Shown here piece after piece: positions 16,289-23,365 of a DNA stretch of 25,144 bases. The translations under genes and the position numbers were made by a program. The stretch comes from a virus. The notes beneath the pieces are model-generated. The model was not told where the DNA came from. It saw only the letters and a program-made list of their open reading frames with translations, and did no database searches. The stretch is taken from the IMG/VR virus record IMGVR_UViG_3300031673_000443, positions 1 to 25,144 of that record, one strand, 5' to 3'. Positions within the stretch are counted from its first letter, which is position 1; each line of letters starts with the position of its first letter.

Positions 16289-16933
16289 ATGACCAAATAC
16301 AGAGAAAAAATGCCCCAGCCAAGAGAACAGTTGGCGATGGCCCTGCATTTACAAAACACAGAGAAGGCTCTGGGAATGATACCCCGTGAAGGTAAATTTA
16401 TCTTCGATATGCGGGATGCCAGATCGGGTGAACAACTTGTTTATTTTGAGAAAAAAAACATAATCACCAGGGACGCATCGATCCAGGCTGCCCGGCTGTT
16501 CAAAGATAATACAGAACCCAACTTTGGGATCTTGATGTTGGCAGTAGGCACCGGGGCCACTGGCAATCTCCTTAGCCCCGATGTGCCAGATGATCGGCAA
16601 CGCAAACTCAACGCTGAAATTGCACGCAAGACGTTCTCATCAACTTCATTTAGAGACTCTACCGGTGTGGCTGTGGCCTACCCAACCAATGTGGTTGATC
16701 TGACAACTACGTTCGGGCCGTCAGAAGCCGTTGGTGCCTTGAACGAGATGGGCCTAATCTCGCCAATCTCATCAAACCCAACGATCTTGAACCCTAACCC
16801 CAACAACTTCCCAACCTACGATGCCACGCTGGATATCACACCGTATGACATTTTGATTAACGACTCCACGTTTGGCGTCGTAAGTAAACCAGCTACAGCA
16901 AATCTTATTTTAACTTGGAGACTTACGTTCTAA
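16289..16933 (+). CDS. Small tail-fibre/appendage-type protein (214 aa)
   Basis: The ATG has a near-ideal GGAGGG five bases upstream. The protein follows a pattern I know from many phage tail-fibre-type proteins: a helical start, an Asn-Ile-Ile-Thr-x-x-(Ala/Gly) segment near residue 57, then Ala-Val-Gly-Thr-Gly-Ala-Thr-Gly (about 86-93), a Leu-Asn-Ala-Glu-Ile-Ala-Arg-Lys element (about 108-115), a beta stretch with Thr-Thr-Phe-Gly-Pro-Ser-Glu-Ala, and a Glu-Met-Gly-Leu element near residue 153. The C-terminus is beta-rich. A virion appendage or collar role is likely, though no exact family is named. Its stop overlaps the next start (TAATG), tying it to the two ART-like genes. An A8 run at 16451-16458 forms a slippery site, but the -1 frame stops within about 17 codons. 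Confidence 0.55.
   Translation: MTKYREKMPQPREQLAMALHLQNTEKALGMIPREGKFIFDMRDARSGEQLVYFEKKNIITRDASIQAARLFKDNTEPNFGILMLAVGTGATGNLLSPDVPDDRQRKLNAEIARKTFSSTSFRDSTGVAVAYPTNVVDLTTTFGPSEAVGALNEMGLISPISSNPTILNPNPNNFPTYDATLDITPYDILINDSTFGVVSKPATANLILTWRLTF
16917..16920 (+). promoter_or_regulatory. GGAG ribosome-binding element for the first ART-like gene
   Basis: GGAG lies 12 nt before the ATG at 16933, longer than ideal. The overlap with the upstream stop (TAATG) suggests that translation of this gene depends mainly on coupling. The TTG at 16915 overlaps this element and is an unlikely start. Confidence 0.35.
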
Positions 16934-18159
16934 TGCAAGTGCGTAGATCAGCGATGCGTGTGGTTTCCCGGTACCTGGAAAAAAGGGGGATAATTCAGCA
17001 CCCTCCCCGGAGGCCACAGCAGTACTTCAACAATTGGATTAAACGATTACGAAAAGTGATCCAAGAGGCCAAGAAGTTGGAGCGTCCGCTGACGAGTGGC
17101 GGCAAACAAATCACGGATGAGTTTTTCCAAGACTCGCCCCTGTGGATCGGCATAGAAGATCTCAAACGCCTTTTTACCGGTGACGATTGGTCAAAGGGTT
17201 CGTTAGACGGATTGCTCCAAAATGTGGAGGGGTTTGTTACTGAACTTGATTGGGCCAACAAGGAAGAGTCAAGTTCTTATGATCGTCGTCAGTGGTGGGG
17301 CCATCTCCAGAATTCATTGAAGTTTTTTCAAAACGATCTAAACACAGGCCATGTGAATTATGTTCTCCGAGACGTTAATGATAAGGCTTCTGAACTACGT
17401 GGGTTCGCTCAAGATCAAGAACGCTACTATGTTGAGGATGGTTTGCCCAAAGGATTTTCTGACAACCTGTTCCGTTTAGTATCCCTGATCGAACAAGCCA
17501 AGGAGATCACCCAAGAGGCCAAACCCAAACTCGATGAGCTAGTACGGCTCTACCTGACAGGGTGGGAACGAAGCGATGATGCCAGGCCGCCATCAGAGAG
17601 CATCGAAACGCTATACCATACTTCGGTTAGGGCGCGGCAACTATATTCCAGTGGGTTTAGCCCGACAGTACCTAAGATGGAGGGCCTTGGTGGATCACAA
17701 ACAGACAAGTCCGGGAAACCTGCAATCTCGTTTACAAGTGATCTATATGTTGCCAAGGAGATTATGAGGACGCTGCGTGAGGCGATCTTGGTAGCCAAGG
17801 GCCAGGTCAGGGCAGACCATATTTTGGATTGGGCCAAACGGGCTGGCATACGTGATCGTGTGCTGGATACCTTTAGAGGCATCAAGGGCGATCTTGATCT
17901 GAAGCGGAAAGATCACGTCATGGAGCTATATCGTATCTACTTGACGTATTACGCCGAGAAGGGGACACGATACAACCCTCTGTTCTTTGGTGATATGGAA
18001 GCCCTCATGCAGAAATTCAAAGGTATGAGTCCACGTGATGTTGGTGTTTTGGTGTGTTCCGTGAATATGACTGACCCCAACATAAGCTACCTCCCGTCCA
18101 TGCACGAATACCGAGTTGCCCCCAAAAACGTAGTATCGATTGACAGGATCATCTCATGA
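16933..18159 (+). CDS. Putative ADP-ribosyltransferase-like virion-region protein 1 (408 aa)
   Basis: Start chosen at the ATG overlapping the upstream stop. Residues 9-16 read Arg-Val-Val-Ser-Arg-Tyr-Leu-Glu, a peptide repeated at the C-terminus of the next gene's product. About residues 25-215 are helical and charged. From residue 227 the sequence fits the ART fold: Leu-Tyr-His229-Thr-Ser on the first strand, a helix, Gly-Phe, then Ile-Ser-Phe267-Thr268-Ser-Asp followed by a helix starting Val-Ala-Lys, and a late Met-His-Glu392-Tyr-Arg-Val strand. This is compatible with an H-(Y/F)-E type site, with a helical insertion of about 100 residues between the second and third elements. ARTs transfer ADP-ribose from NAD+ to protein, RNA or DNA targets. 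No signal peptide or membrane segment is present. Alternatives are an inactive ART fold or a related RNA 2'-phosphotransferase fold. Family call is by motif reading only. Confidence 0.5.
   Translation: MQVRRSAMRVVSRYLEKRGIIQHPPRRPQQYFNNWIKRLRKVIQEAKKLERPLTSGGKQITDEFFQDSPLWIGIEDLKRLFTGDDWSKGSLDGLLQNVEGFVTELDWANKEESSSYDRRQWWGHLQNSLKFFQNDLNTGHVNYVLRDVNDKASELRGFAQDQERYYVEDGLPKGFSDNLFRLVSLIEQAKEITQEAKPKLDELVRLYLTGWERSDDARPPSESIETLYHTSVRARQLYSSGFSPTVPKMEGLGGSQTDKSGKPAISFTSDLYVAKEIMRTLREAILVAKGQVRADHILDWAKRAGIRDRVLDTFRGIKGDLDLKRKDHVMELYRIYLTYYAEKGTRYNPLFFGDMEALMQKFKGMSPRDVGVLVCSVNMTDPNISYLPSMHEYRVAPKNVVSIDRIIS
16957..16980 (+). other. Shared peptide R-V-V-S-R-Y-L-E (N-terminal copy)
   Basis: Codes for residues 9-16 of ART-like protein 1. 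The same peptide with His and Gln substitutions closes ART-like protein 2 (19179-19202). A location or packaging tag is inferred. Confidence 0.5.
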
Positions 18160-19226
18160 AGGTCGGATCGGCAAAATATCGCGATAAGCTGGAGGCCCTC
18201 AAAAAGATTTACCACGACCAAGATCTTTGGGTTCTTGTCAACCCTAAGTCCATGAGTACCCCACGTTGGCGCTCCCTTGAGGGCCTTGCAGGAGATCCTG
18301 AAGCCGAAGAGTACGTCAACAGTTTGTACGCCCAGGTACAGAGTCGGATGCCCGAAGCGTTGAAGACACGCGAAAAAGACCACCAAGAGGAAACTGAGCG
18401 CCTTAAGTACGAGGGGCAAGGGGTAGCAATAGATTCGTATGACCCGCCCCCTCTTGAGGCTCTTAGAGGCAAGAAAGTGTGGCTCTACCACGGTACATCA
18501 ACGTCGTTTGACGAAGCCATCAAGAAGAATGGTTTAGTGCCTGGTAAGGCAGGATCGAACTATGGTTGGCGCAAAGACTACATCTTTTTAACAGCCCGAT
18601 CACACGGGAGCCACAGTTCTGCACAATTTTATGCCAAGCAGGCTGTAGCAAAGCATGGCGGTGATTCGGTTATTTATCGTGTTCTAGTAGAAGGTAATCA
18701 GTTGGAGCCTGATCCAGACGATGCAGACATTTACGCAGGCAGGTTTCAATACATTGTACGTAAAGTAAGACCCGCTCAAATAAAAGAGCGCTTGAAGGTA
18801 GGAACCATGCAACGATCGGCTGTGTTGACTTCTTGTTTTAGGGATATCAACTCTTTGTACTTGGATGTGCGGGATGTGATCAAGAAAAAACCCTCCGTTC
18901 TCCAGGGTCCTGACTACGACCAAGCAATGCTTTGGGCGGTGGAGATGGAACGTCTTTCAAACCAGTTGGTTTCAAAAGTGGGGTACGCGCTACGGCAACA
19001 GGCAGAGGCGTATCGTGATTTTGCCCAACAAGTTATTTTTGGGATTGACCACGGTGATCTGAAAAGCCTCACAAAGCTAACCGTCAAAGTCAACCCAGAG
19101 ATTCGCCGGTACTATAATCTTCCCGATGAAAGTAGCGGAGAGTCCGATGAGTTCTCAAAATTTGGTCGTTTAGTGCAGCGTGTCGTCAGCAGACATTTGC
19201 AGGAATCAGAAGGACAGCGAAAGTAA
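18156..19226 (+). CDS. Putative ADP-ribosyltransferase-like virion-region protein 2 (356 aa)
   Basis: The ATG overlaps the upstream stop as ATGA, with AGGA (18145-18148) 7 nt before it. Residues 1-100 are helical and charged. The ART-like core spans about 108-215: Leu-Tyr-His112-Gly-Thr-Ser, a helix, Asn-Gly-Leu-Val-Pro, then Asp-Tyr-Ile-Phe-Leu-Thr146, a helix with Ala-Gln-Phe-Tyr-Ala, a Val-Ile-Tyr-Arg-Val-Leu-Val strand, Glu-Pro-Asp-Pro-Asp-Asp, and Arg-Phe-Gln198-Tyr-Ile-Val. The Tyr-His-Gly-Thr and Phe-Leu-Thr pair is typical of PARP-like ARTs and of KptA-type folds. The third catalytic position appears to be Gln198, not Glu, so classic Glu-dependent chemistry is uncertain. Residues 218-356 are helical and end with Arg342-Val-Val-Ser-Arg-His-Leu-Gln349. 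It closes the three-gene unit and is followed by the longest gap in the window. Confidence 0.55.
   Translation: MKVGSAKYRDKLEALKKIYHDQDLWVLVNPKSMSTPRWRSLEGLAGDPEAEEYVNSLYAQVQSRMPEALKTREKDHQEETERLKYEGQGVAIDSYDPPPLEALRGKKVWLYHGTSTSFDEAIKKNGLVPGKAGSNYGWRKDYIFLTARSHGSHSSAQFYAKQAVAKHGGDSVIYRVLVEGNQLEPDPDDADIYAGRFQYIVRKVRPAQIKERLKVGTMQRSAVLTSCFRDINSLYLDVRDVIKKKPSVLQGPDYDQAMLWAVEMERLSNQLVSKVGYALRQQAEAYRDFAQQVIFGIDHGDLKSLTKLTVKVNPEIRRYYNLPDESSGESDEFSKFGRLVQRVVSRHLQESEGQRK
19179..19202 (+). other. Shared peptide R-V-V-S-R-H-L-Q (C-terminal copy)
   Basis: Codes for residues 342-349 of 356 in ART-like protein 2. It matches the N-terminal peptide of ART-like protein 1 at 6 of 8 positions, with two conservative changes. 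Confidence 0.5.
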
Positions 19227-19233
19227 GAACATA

Positions 19234-19263
19234 AAAAAATCGGGTAGAAAAAATCCCGGGTTT
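19234..19263. terminator. Possible weak hairpin terminator, perhaps on the - strand or in both directions
   Basis: CGGG (19241-19244) pairs with CCCG (19255-19258) around a 10-nt A-rich loop. A T-G pair and AAA/TTT pairs can extend the stem across a one-base bulge. The + strand has only TTT after the stem, whereas the - strand reads A then seven T after it. It sits 15 nt after the stop of ART-like gene 2. The stem is short, so this is tentative. Confidence 0.3.
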
Positions 19264-19272
19264 ATACCAAAA

Positions 19273-19301
19273 CCGTAAGGCGATCAACCTCCCGTAAGGG
19301 A
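19273..19301 (+). repeat. Two CCGTAAGG direct repeats, each able to form a GTAA-loop hairpin
   Basis: CCGTAAGG occurs at 19273-19280 and 19292-19299, 19 nt apart. The second extends to TCCC-GTAA-GGGA (19290-19301), a 4-bp stem with a GNRA-type tetraloop; the first gives only a 2-bp CC/GG stem. They lie in the untranslated leader region of the 1144-aa gene. Confidence 0.55.
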
Positions 19302-19340
19302 ACACAAATTGAACTTTTCCGACCCTTGTAGGAATAACTG

Positions 19341-22300
19341 ATGTCAGTTCAAGACCGCGACAAACACTATTCGGCACTAACGGGAACGACCCCTAACACG
19401 GTGTCTCGTAACACTTTAGTAGGCGATCGGTCGTACGGAGGTGTGGTTTACCAATCAGGCAAACCAATACTCGACAGCGAATTAAATGCCCTCCAGGATG
19501 TTTTTGGCCAAACCAGATCTCTGTTGCAGCGTCAGCCTTCCGGGTTCCTACTCAGCCAACAGCGACCTTCTGTTTTTGATGACTTCACTTTTTATTCGGT
19601 TGGTAGCCCATCCTTCTTGGCAAACGCCTTCCATATGGCCCGGAAAGAGGCTTTGGTAGCGGGGTTCCCCTTGGTTGTAGAGTTCACAGGGACAGACACT
19701 GTGCTGGACAACATTGTCACCCTCCAAGCCCCACAGATCTACGATGGGACACCAAACACGATCAAGCGTACAGACTTTGTGTTCCTTGAAGTTTGGCAGG
19801 AACTGCTTGCACCGTCACCGCACGCTACAGGAACCATCCAAGTATCCAATCCTAGTGATGGGGATACCGTAACAATAGACGGCACCCCTCTCACAGCCAA
19901 GTTAGTCCCTGTAGCCCCTACTGATTTTTTGATTGGGGCAACAGACGCCGACACGGCAACCAACCTGGCAGCTTGTATCAACACAAATATCGTGACCGTT
20001 GCTGGCAATGCTGGCGGGACGGCTACGGTAACTGTCACCGCTCAAGTGCCGGGTGCGGCTGGTAATTTGATTGCGCTAGCAACATCCAATCCGGTTGCCT
20101 TTGTATTGTCGGGGGCAACCTTGGCAGGCGGTGCAAGTCGTCCTGGGAAACCCGCTGCGGATAAGCTCTATCGCCACGGAAATACACAATCCCATATGAA
20201 CACGTGGCTTGATGACGACATAATGGACCCCCTTCTGCTCAGGGAAACAGCCCAGCGCATCCAGATCCAATACCGCATCCGAACTACGGGAACAGCCGAG
20301 GGAGTCAACTTCAAAGATCACCCAGATGGGTTCTCGAACGTAACAAACCCGATCTATGCCCAGGGCGGTCAGGCTGCCCCTGTGGGATCATACCCGTTTG
20401 TTCCTGCAAACAACGCAGCTACTTGGATGAGCAGTAGCGCCCCGAACTACGGGGTGGTTGATGGGGGGTTGTATATAGCGGGAGACGGGTCTTCGGCGGC
20501 ATCGACAGCTTTGGGAACCCTGGATGGTTTTGTGTATGCCATCCCCATTTCCTTTGTGTTTCGACATAATGATTGTTCTGATCCCACTGCCGCGATCAAG
20601 GGCTTTGACCCGCGCCTCAACACCAACGGCGGCCCCATGTCTACACACGTAGGGTACACTGGTGTTCTAGGGGCTATTCCCGCTGGATTATCTGATAGAC
20701 CCGACAAGGGATATGCCGACGAAGTTGTTGCTGCAAACTTGTTAGATCTACGAAAACACACATCCATGACCGGGGTGGACTTGTCTGCGGAGCACCAGTA
20801 CCAGATCCAAAGCCTACTTGATGGGCAAACCAGAACATGGGCCATCGATACGGCTTCCAAACAAGAGCTTGGCGGTGGGTCTGGTGATGTGTCGCCGTTA
20901 CCGTTGGTGTGTAATGAGATTGGCCGAGAGGCGGCACTTGGCGGAAATCCTCCAGCGTCTGGTAACACATCACGTGGGGAAACCATCCGTAATTTTGATC
21001 ATTTTGCCAGGCGGTTTGGCGATCAGCCTGTGGTGGAAAAGGTCGTTCTGGCTTTTTATCCGGGAGACAGACCTACAGCGATTGCTCAGGGCGGTCCTGT
21101 GGCTCCTGGCCTAGAGAACCTTGGCAAGTACGTGGTCAAGGCCGAAGATCCCCCAGGAACCCCCATAACAACAGGGACTTGGTATGAAAACGACGAATTG
21201 CACTTGGACTTATCACAGTTGGACGCCACCACACAGGGAACACTTTTTCAAGGCGGCCCCTGGGCGTCTAGTGGGCTTGGTTTACCAGCAACCGATGTGT
21301 TTACGTTTCTCCCGGCAGGTACTACCATCTCCGATGTCTTGTCGCTTTACCATGACGATGGGAATTGGGATCACATCATAGATCAGCGTGTCGAGCCCAA
21401 GCTGGTCACAGGTATCGGCACATCGCATTTGGTAATCCAGCTAGATGTCAATCAGGAAAGTGTCACAGGTGGCTTGGATGTGGCTCCGTATATTTTGGTG
21501 GGCCAGGCTGTGCCGCCAGCGCCGCCAGATACTGCATCACCACGCAGAATATTTGTGGAGCTTGAAGTCACGTACCCCTTGGGCGCTGGGCTAACCGATA
21601 CTCCAGATGAAGAGGTTGTCCCAGATACGACCGTCGCGGCTTGGAAACACGGCCCCTTGATTGAAAACGATGCGACACAGAAACCGTTGGACTCCAATGA
21701 TATCGTGCTTTACGGATATCGAGAGGGATTCCGAGAAGTCACCAATCAATATGTGGCCGGTGATCGTAACACCCCCGCGAGTCCAGTTGGTACAACAATT
21801 ATTGAACAGATTGTCAGCCGAGATAGGCAGACTTTGCATTTCCCACGGCGCGTCTATGGCAGTGCCACACACGGCATCACCATTGAAGATGTTGAAACGG
21901 CTACCGCGAAAACACCTGATCTAGTCAACACAGAGTTCGGAAGTAGCTCTCGAATGGTCAAGATCATCGGTGCTGAGTTTTTGTCTGGGATGGGGCAAAC
22001 CTTGGCTGAGATTACCTATTGGGCCCAAGACCCAATCCCCAATTACGGCCCAGCGGGTGGTGGCTATCAGATTGCCAACTATTTCCGAACCAACGCCCCT
22101 CAAACTGCCGGGGTTAAGGAAGGGAACATCATCAACACGGCAGATGGTACGATCCCTACGATCTTGCGTGTTGATCCGTTGAGTGCCGCAGATCACATTT
22201 GGACTGGCCAGGTTGGGATGGGTTCTGTGGAACTGCCTTTCCCATATATTGCACCATTAGATCAGATCCCTGTGAATGACGGTACGCCGCCAGATCCCAG

Positions 22301-22775
22301 TTTCATCGCAGGGACGACCTTTGAGTGGTTCTTTGCCGCGATTGCTGAAACCTCCGTCGATGACTTTGAGGCGCAGACAGGTTTGTTGTCTTTGCATAGT
22401 TTTGTGCAAATTGATAAAACAACTCGTTTGTCCCTTGGTGGGGCCGCTGCGGGCCAATTCCCAGTCAAGGATGCTGAATTTCGAGCCTATTATCCATATA
22501 CAGATGAGAACGCCTATCGGCCAACAGCGGCAGCGCAGACGCTGTCAGGCCCTGTCAGGCATAAGACGTTTACCTCGATGCTTGCTAGGGTAGCTGAGGA
22601 AGCCGTTGGGACTCAAGGTGGGATGTTGTTCAGGGAAGGCGAGATTGTGTTGGTCGTATTCAACAACCTATACGTGGTCGATGACGAGAACATTGTTCGC
22701 TTTATTGACACAGGCAACCGGACTTGCGCGGGTGTTTACAAAACCCGTGGCATATTGATGGCATCGGGAGGTTGA
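19341..22775 (+). CDS. Large virion structural protein, tail or baseplate appendage (1144 aa)
   Basis: The start ATG has AGGA at 7-nt spacing. Near residues 30-55 the sequence shows Gly-Gly-Val-Val-Tyr-Gln-Ser-Gly-Lys-Pro-Ile-Leu-Asp-Ser-Glu-Leu-Asn-Ala, a pattern I associate with phage virion proteins of the type Gly-Val-x-x-Gln-x-Gly-x-Pro-x-Leu-Asp-x-Glu-Leu-Asn. Residues about 162-267 form an inserted module: Gly-Asp-Thr-Val-Thr-Ile-Asp-Gly, Thr-Asn-Leu-Ala-Ala-Cys-Ile-Asn, Gly-Ala-Ala-Gly-Asn and Leu-Ala-Gly-Gly, common in tail proteins. Around nt 20692-20748 is Arg-Pro-Asp-Lys-Gly-Tyr-Ala-Asp-Glu-Val-Val followed by Leu-Leu-Asp-Leu-Arg-Lys, another recurrent virion motif. The rest is beta-rich with no enzyme motif. 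It likely belongs to the tail or its appendages and leads the last block of the window. Confidence 0.65.
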   Translation: MSVQDRDKHYSALTGTTPNTVSRNTLVGDRSYGGVVYQSGKPILDSELNALQDVFGQTRSLLQRQPSGFLLSQQRPSVFDDFTFYSVGSPSFLANAFHMARKEALVAGFPLVVEFTGTDTVLDNIVTLQAPQIYDGTPNTIKRTDFVFLEVWQELLAPSPHATGTIQVSNPSDGDTVTIDGTPLTAKLVPVAPTDFLIGATDADTATNLAACINTNIVTVAGNAGGTATVTVTAQVPGAAGNLIALATSNPVAFVLSGATLAGGASRPGKPAADKLYRHGNTQSHMNTWLDDDIMDPLLLRETAQRIQIQYRIRTTGTAEGVNFKDHPDGFSNVTNPIYAQGGQAAPVGSYPFVPANNAATWMSSSAPNYGVVDGGLYIAGDGSSAASTALGTLDGFVYAIPISFVFRHNDCSDPTAAIKGFDPRLNTNGGPMSTHVGYTGVLGAIPAGLSDRPDKGYADEVVAANLLDLRKHTSMTGVDLSAEHQYQIQSLLDGQTRTWAIDTASKQELGGGSGDVSPLPLVCNEIGREAALGGNPPASGNTSRGETIRNFDHFARRFGDQPVVEKVVLAFYPGDRPTAIAQGGPVAPGLENLGKYVVKAEDPPGTPITTGTWYENDELHLDLSQLDATTQGTLFQGGPWASSGLGLPATDVFTFLPAGTTISDVLSLYHDDGNWDHIIDQRVEPKLVTGIGTSHLVIQLDVNQESVTGGLDVAPYILVGQAVPPAPPDTASPRRIFVELEVTYPLGAGLTDTPDEEVVPDTTVAAWKHGPLIENDATQKPLDSNDIVLYGYREGFREVTNQYVAGDRNTPASPVGTTIIEQIVSRDRQTLHFPRRVYGSATHGITIEDVETATAKTPDLVNTEFGSSSRMVKIIGAEFLSGMGQTLAEITYWAQDPIPNYGPAGGGYQIANYFRTNAPQTAGVKEGNIINTADGTIPTILRVDPLSAADHIWTGQVGMGSVELPFPYIAPLDQIPVNDGTPPDPSFIAGTTFEWFFAAIAETSVDDFEAQTGLLSLHSFVQIDKTTRLSLGGAAAGQFPVKDAEFRAYYPYTDENAYRPTAAAQTLSGPVRHKTFTSMLARVAEEAVGTQGGMLFREGEIVLVVFNNLYVVDDENIVRFIDTGNRTCAGVYKTRGILMASGG

Positions 22776-22776
22776 A

Positions 22777-23352
22777 ATGGATCTGAGAGCTAGGGTTATT
22801 CGTTTGGCCTATGCCAACCCAGATTTGCGCTCCGAGCTACTCCCTTTGTTGATTGAAAGTGATCTGCGTACTATTTGTGCAGGGAATCATCGTGAAGCTG
22901 GTGCTGGTGTATCTCAACTGGTGAACACGCTATCAAAAAAATCACCTAAGTTCAGGGACTCCCCTTTCGTGAAAAATTTGAGAGCGATCTTGGCGTTTTT
23001 GGCTAATGCAGGCCGTGAGGTCTGGAAAGCGGTAGTTCGGATTCTTAGTGCGGTAGCCCGATTCATTTTTGACGGTGAGGACTGTAGTGATCTTCTTTCT
23101 GAAAGGAATCGCCTACTAAACTTTATGAAGGGTAGCCGCGAGGATGTGAAGAAACGCCACCCACAGCTATATCGTTTGATTCTTTATCAGGAGTTCCAGT
23201 CAGATGCCGCCCCCAAGTTGATGGCTCTCTATGAAGCTATCCGGCGTCGTGGCGCAAAGGCACATGATGTTCCAGGGGACGCCCTCAATTATCTTGAAAA
23301 GGTTGTGTCTTTGGCTTTGGTCACAGACCAGATCAACTATTACAAATGTTAG
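22777..23352 (+). CDS. Small helical protein with shared N-terminal I-R-L-A-Y peptide, 1 (191 aa)
   Basis: A strong GGAGG (22767-22771) lies 5 nt before the ATG, which is 1 nt after the upstream stop. Residues 7-25 read Val-Ile-Arg-Leu-Ala-Tyr-Ala-Asn-Pro-Asp-Leu-Arg-Ser-Glu-Leu-Leu-Pro-Leu-Leu and match the start of the next protein. About 66-98 form a long hydrophobic or amphipathic helix broken by Arg and Lys, so a true membrane span is doubtful. The C-terminal half is helical and basic. There are four cysteines and no recognised enzyme motif. Function is unknown. Its place among virion genes and the shared terminal peptide suggest a packaged internal protein, which is inference. Confidence 0.7.
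   Translation: MDLRARVIRLAYANPDLRSELLPLLIESDLRTICAGNHREAGAGVSQLVNTLSKKSPKFRDSPFVKNLRAILAFLANAGREVWKAVVRILSAVARFIFDGEDCSDLLSERNRLLNFMKGSREDVKKRHPQLYRLILYQEFQSDAAPKLMALYEAIRRRGAKAHDVPGDALNYLEKVVSLALVTDQINYYKC
22795..22851 (+). other. Shared N-terminal peptide (I-R-L-A-Y ... L-L-P-L-L), copy 1
   Basis: Encodes residues 7-25 of the 191-aa protein. The copy in the next gene (23387-23443) keeps Ile-Arg-Leu-Ala-Tyr, the Pro at position 9 of the peptide, Arg at position 12 and Leu-Leu-Pro-Leu-Leu. Confidence 0.65.
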
Positions 23353-23365
23353 GAGTGGCCGATAA

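Larger units (their letters stand above)
19227..19340 (+). other. 114-nt intergenic region, longest gap of the window
   Basis: Contains the hairpin at 19234-19263, the CCGTAAGG pair at 19273-19301 and, at its end, AGGA (19330-19333) 7 nt before the ATG at 19341. No complete bacterial -35/-10 pair is convincing. It separates the ART-like unit from the next structural block and is a candidate for a transcript end plus a structured 5' leader. Confidence 0.45.

Noticed and set aside
16451-16459. A8C run in the 214-aa gene that could slip
   Set aside because: The -1 frame stops within about 17 codons, and the zero-frame protein is intact and pattern-consistent.
19309-19338. TTGAAC followed by GAATAA as a possible sigma-70 promoter
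   Set aside because: The -10 match is poor and transcription would start at or inside the start codon of the next gene.
19186-19377. Small - strand open frame of 63 codons across the 114-nt gap
   Set aside because: It overlaps both flanking genes, lacks a ribosome-binding site and does not resemble any protein family.
20447-20986. Long open frame of 179 codons on the - strand
   Set aside because: It lies wholly inside the 1144-aa gene, has no ribosome-binding site that stands out, and reads as low-complexity shadow sequence.
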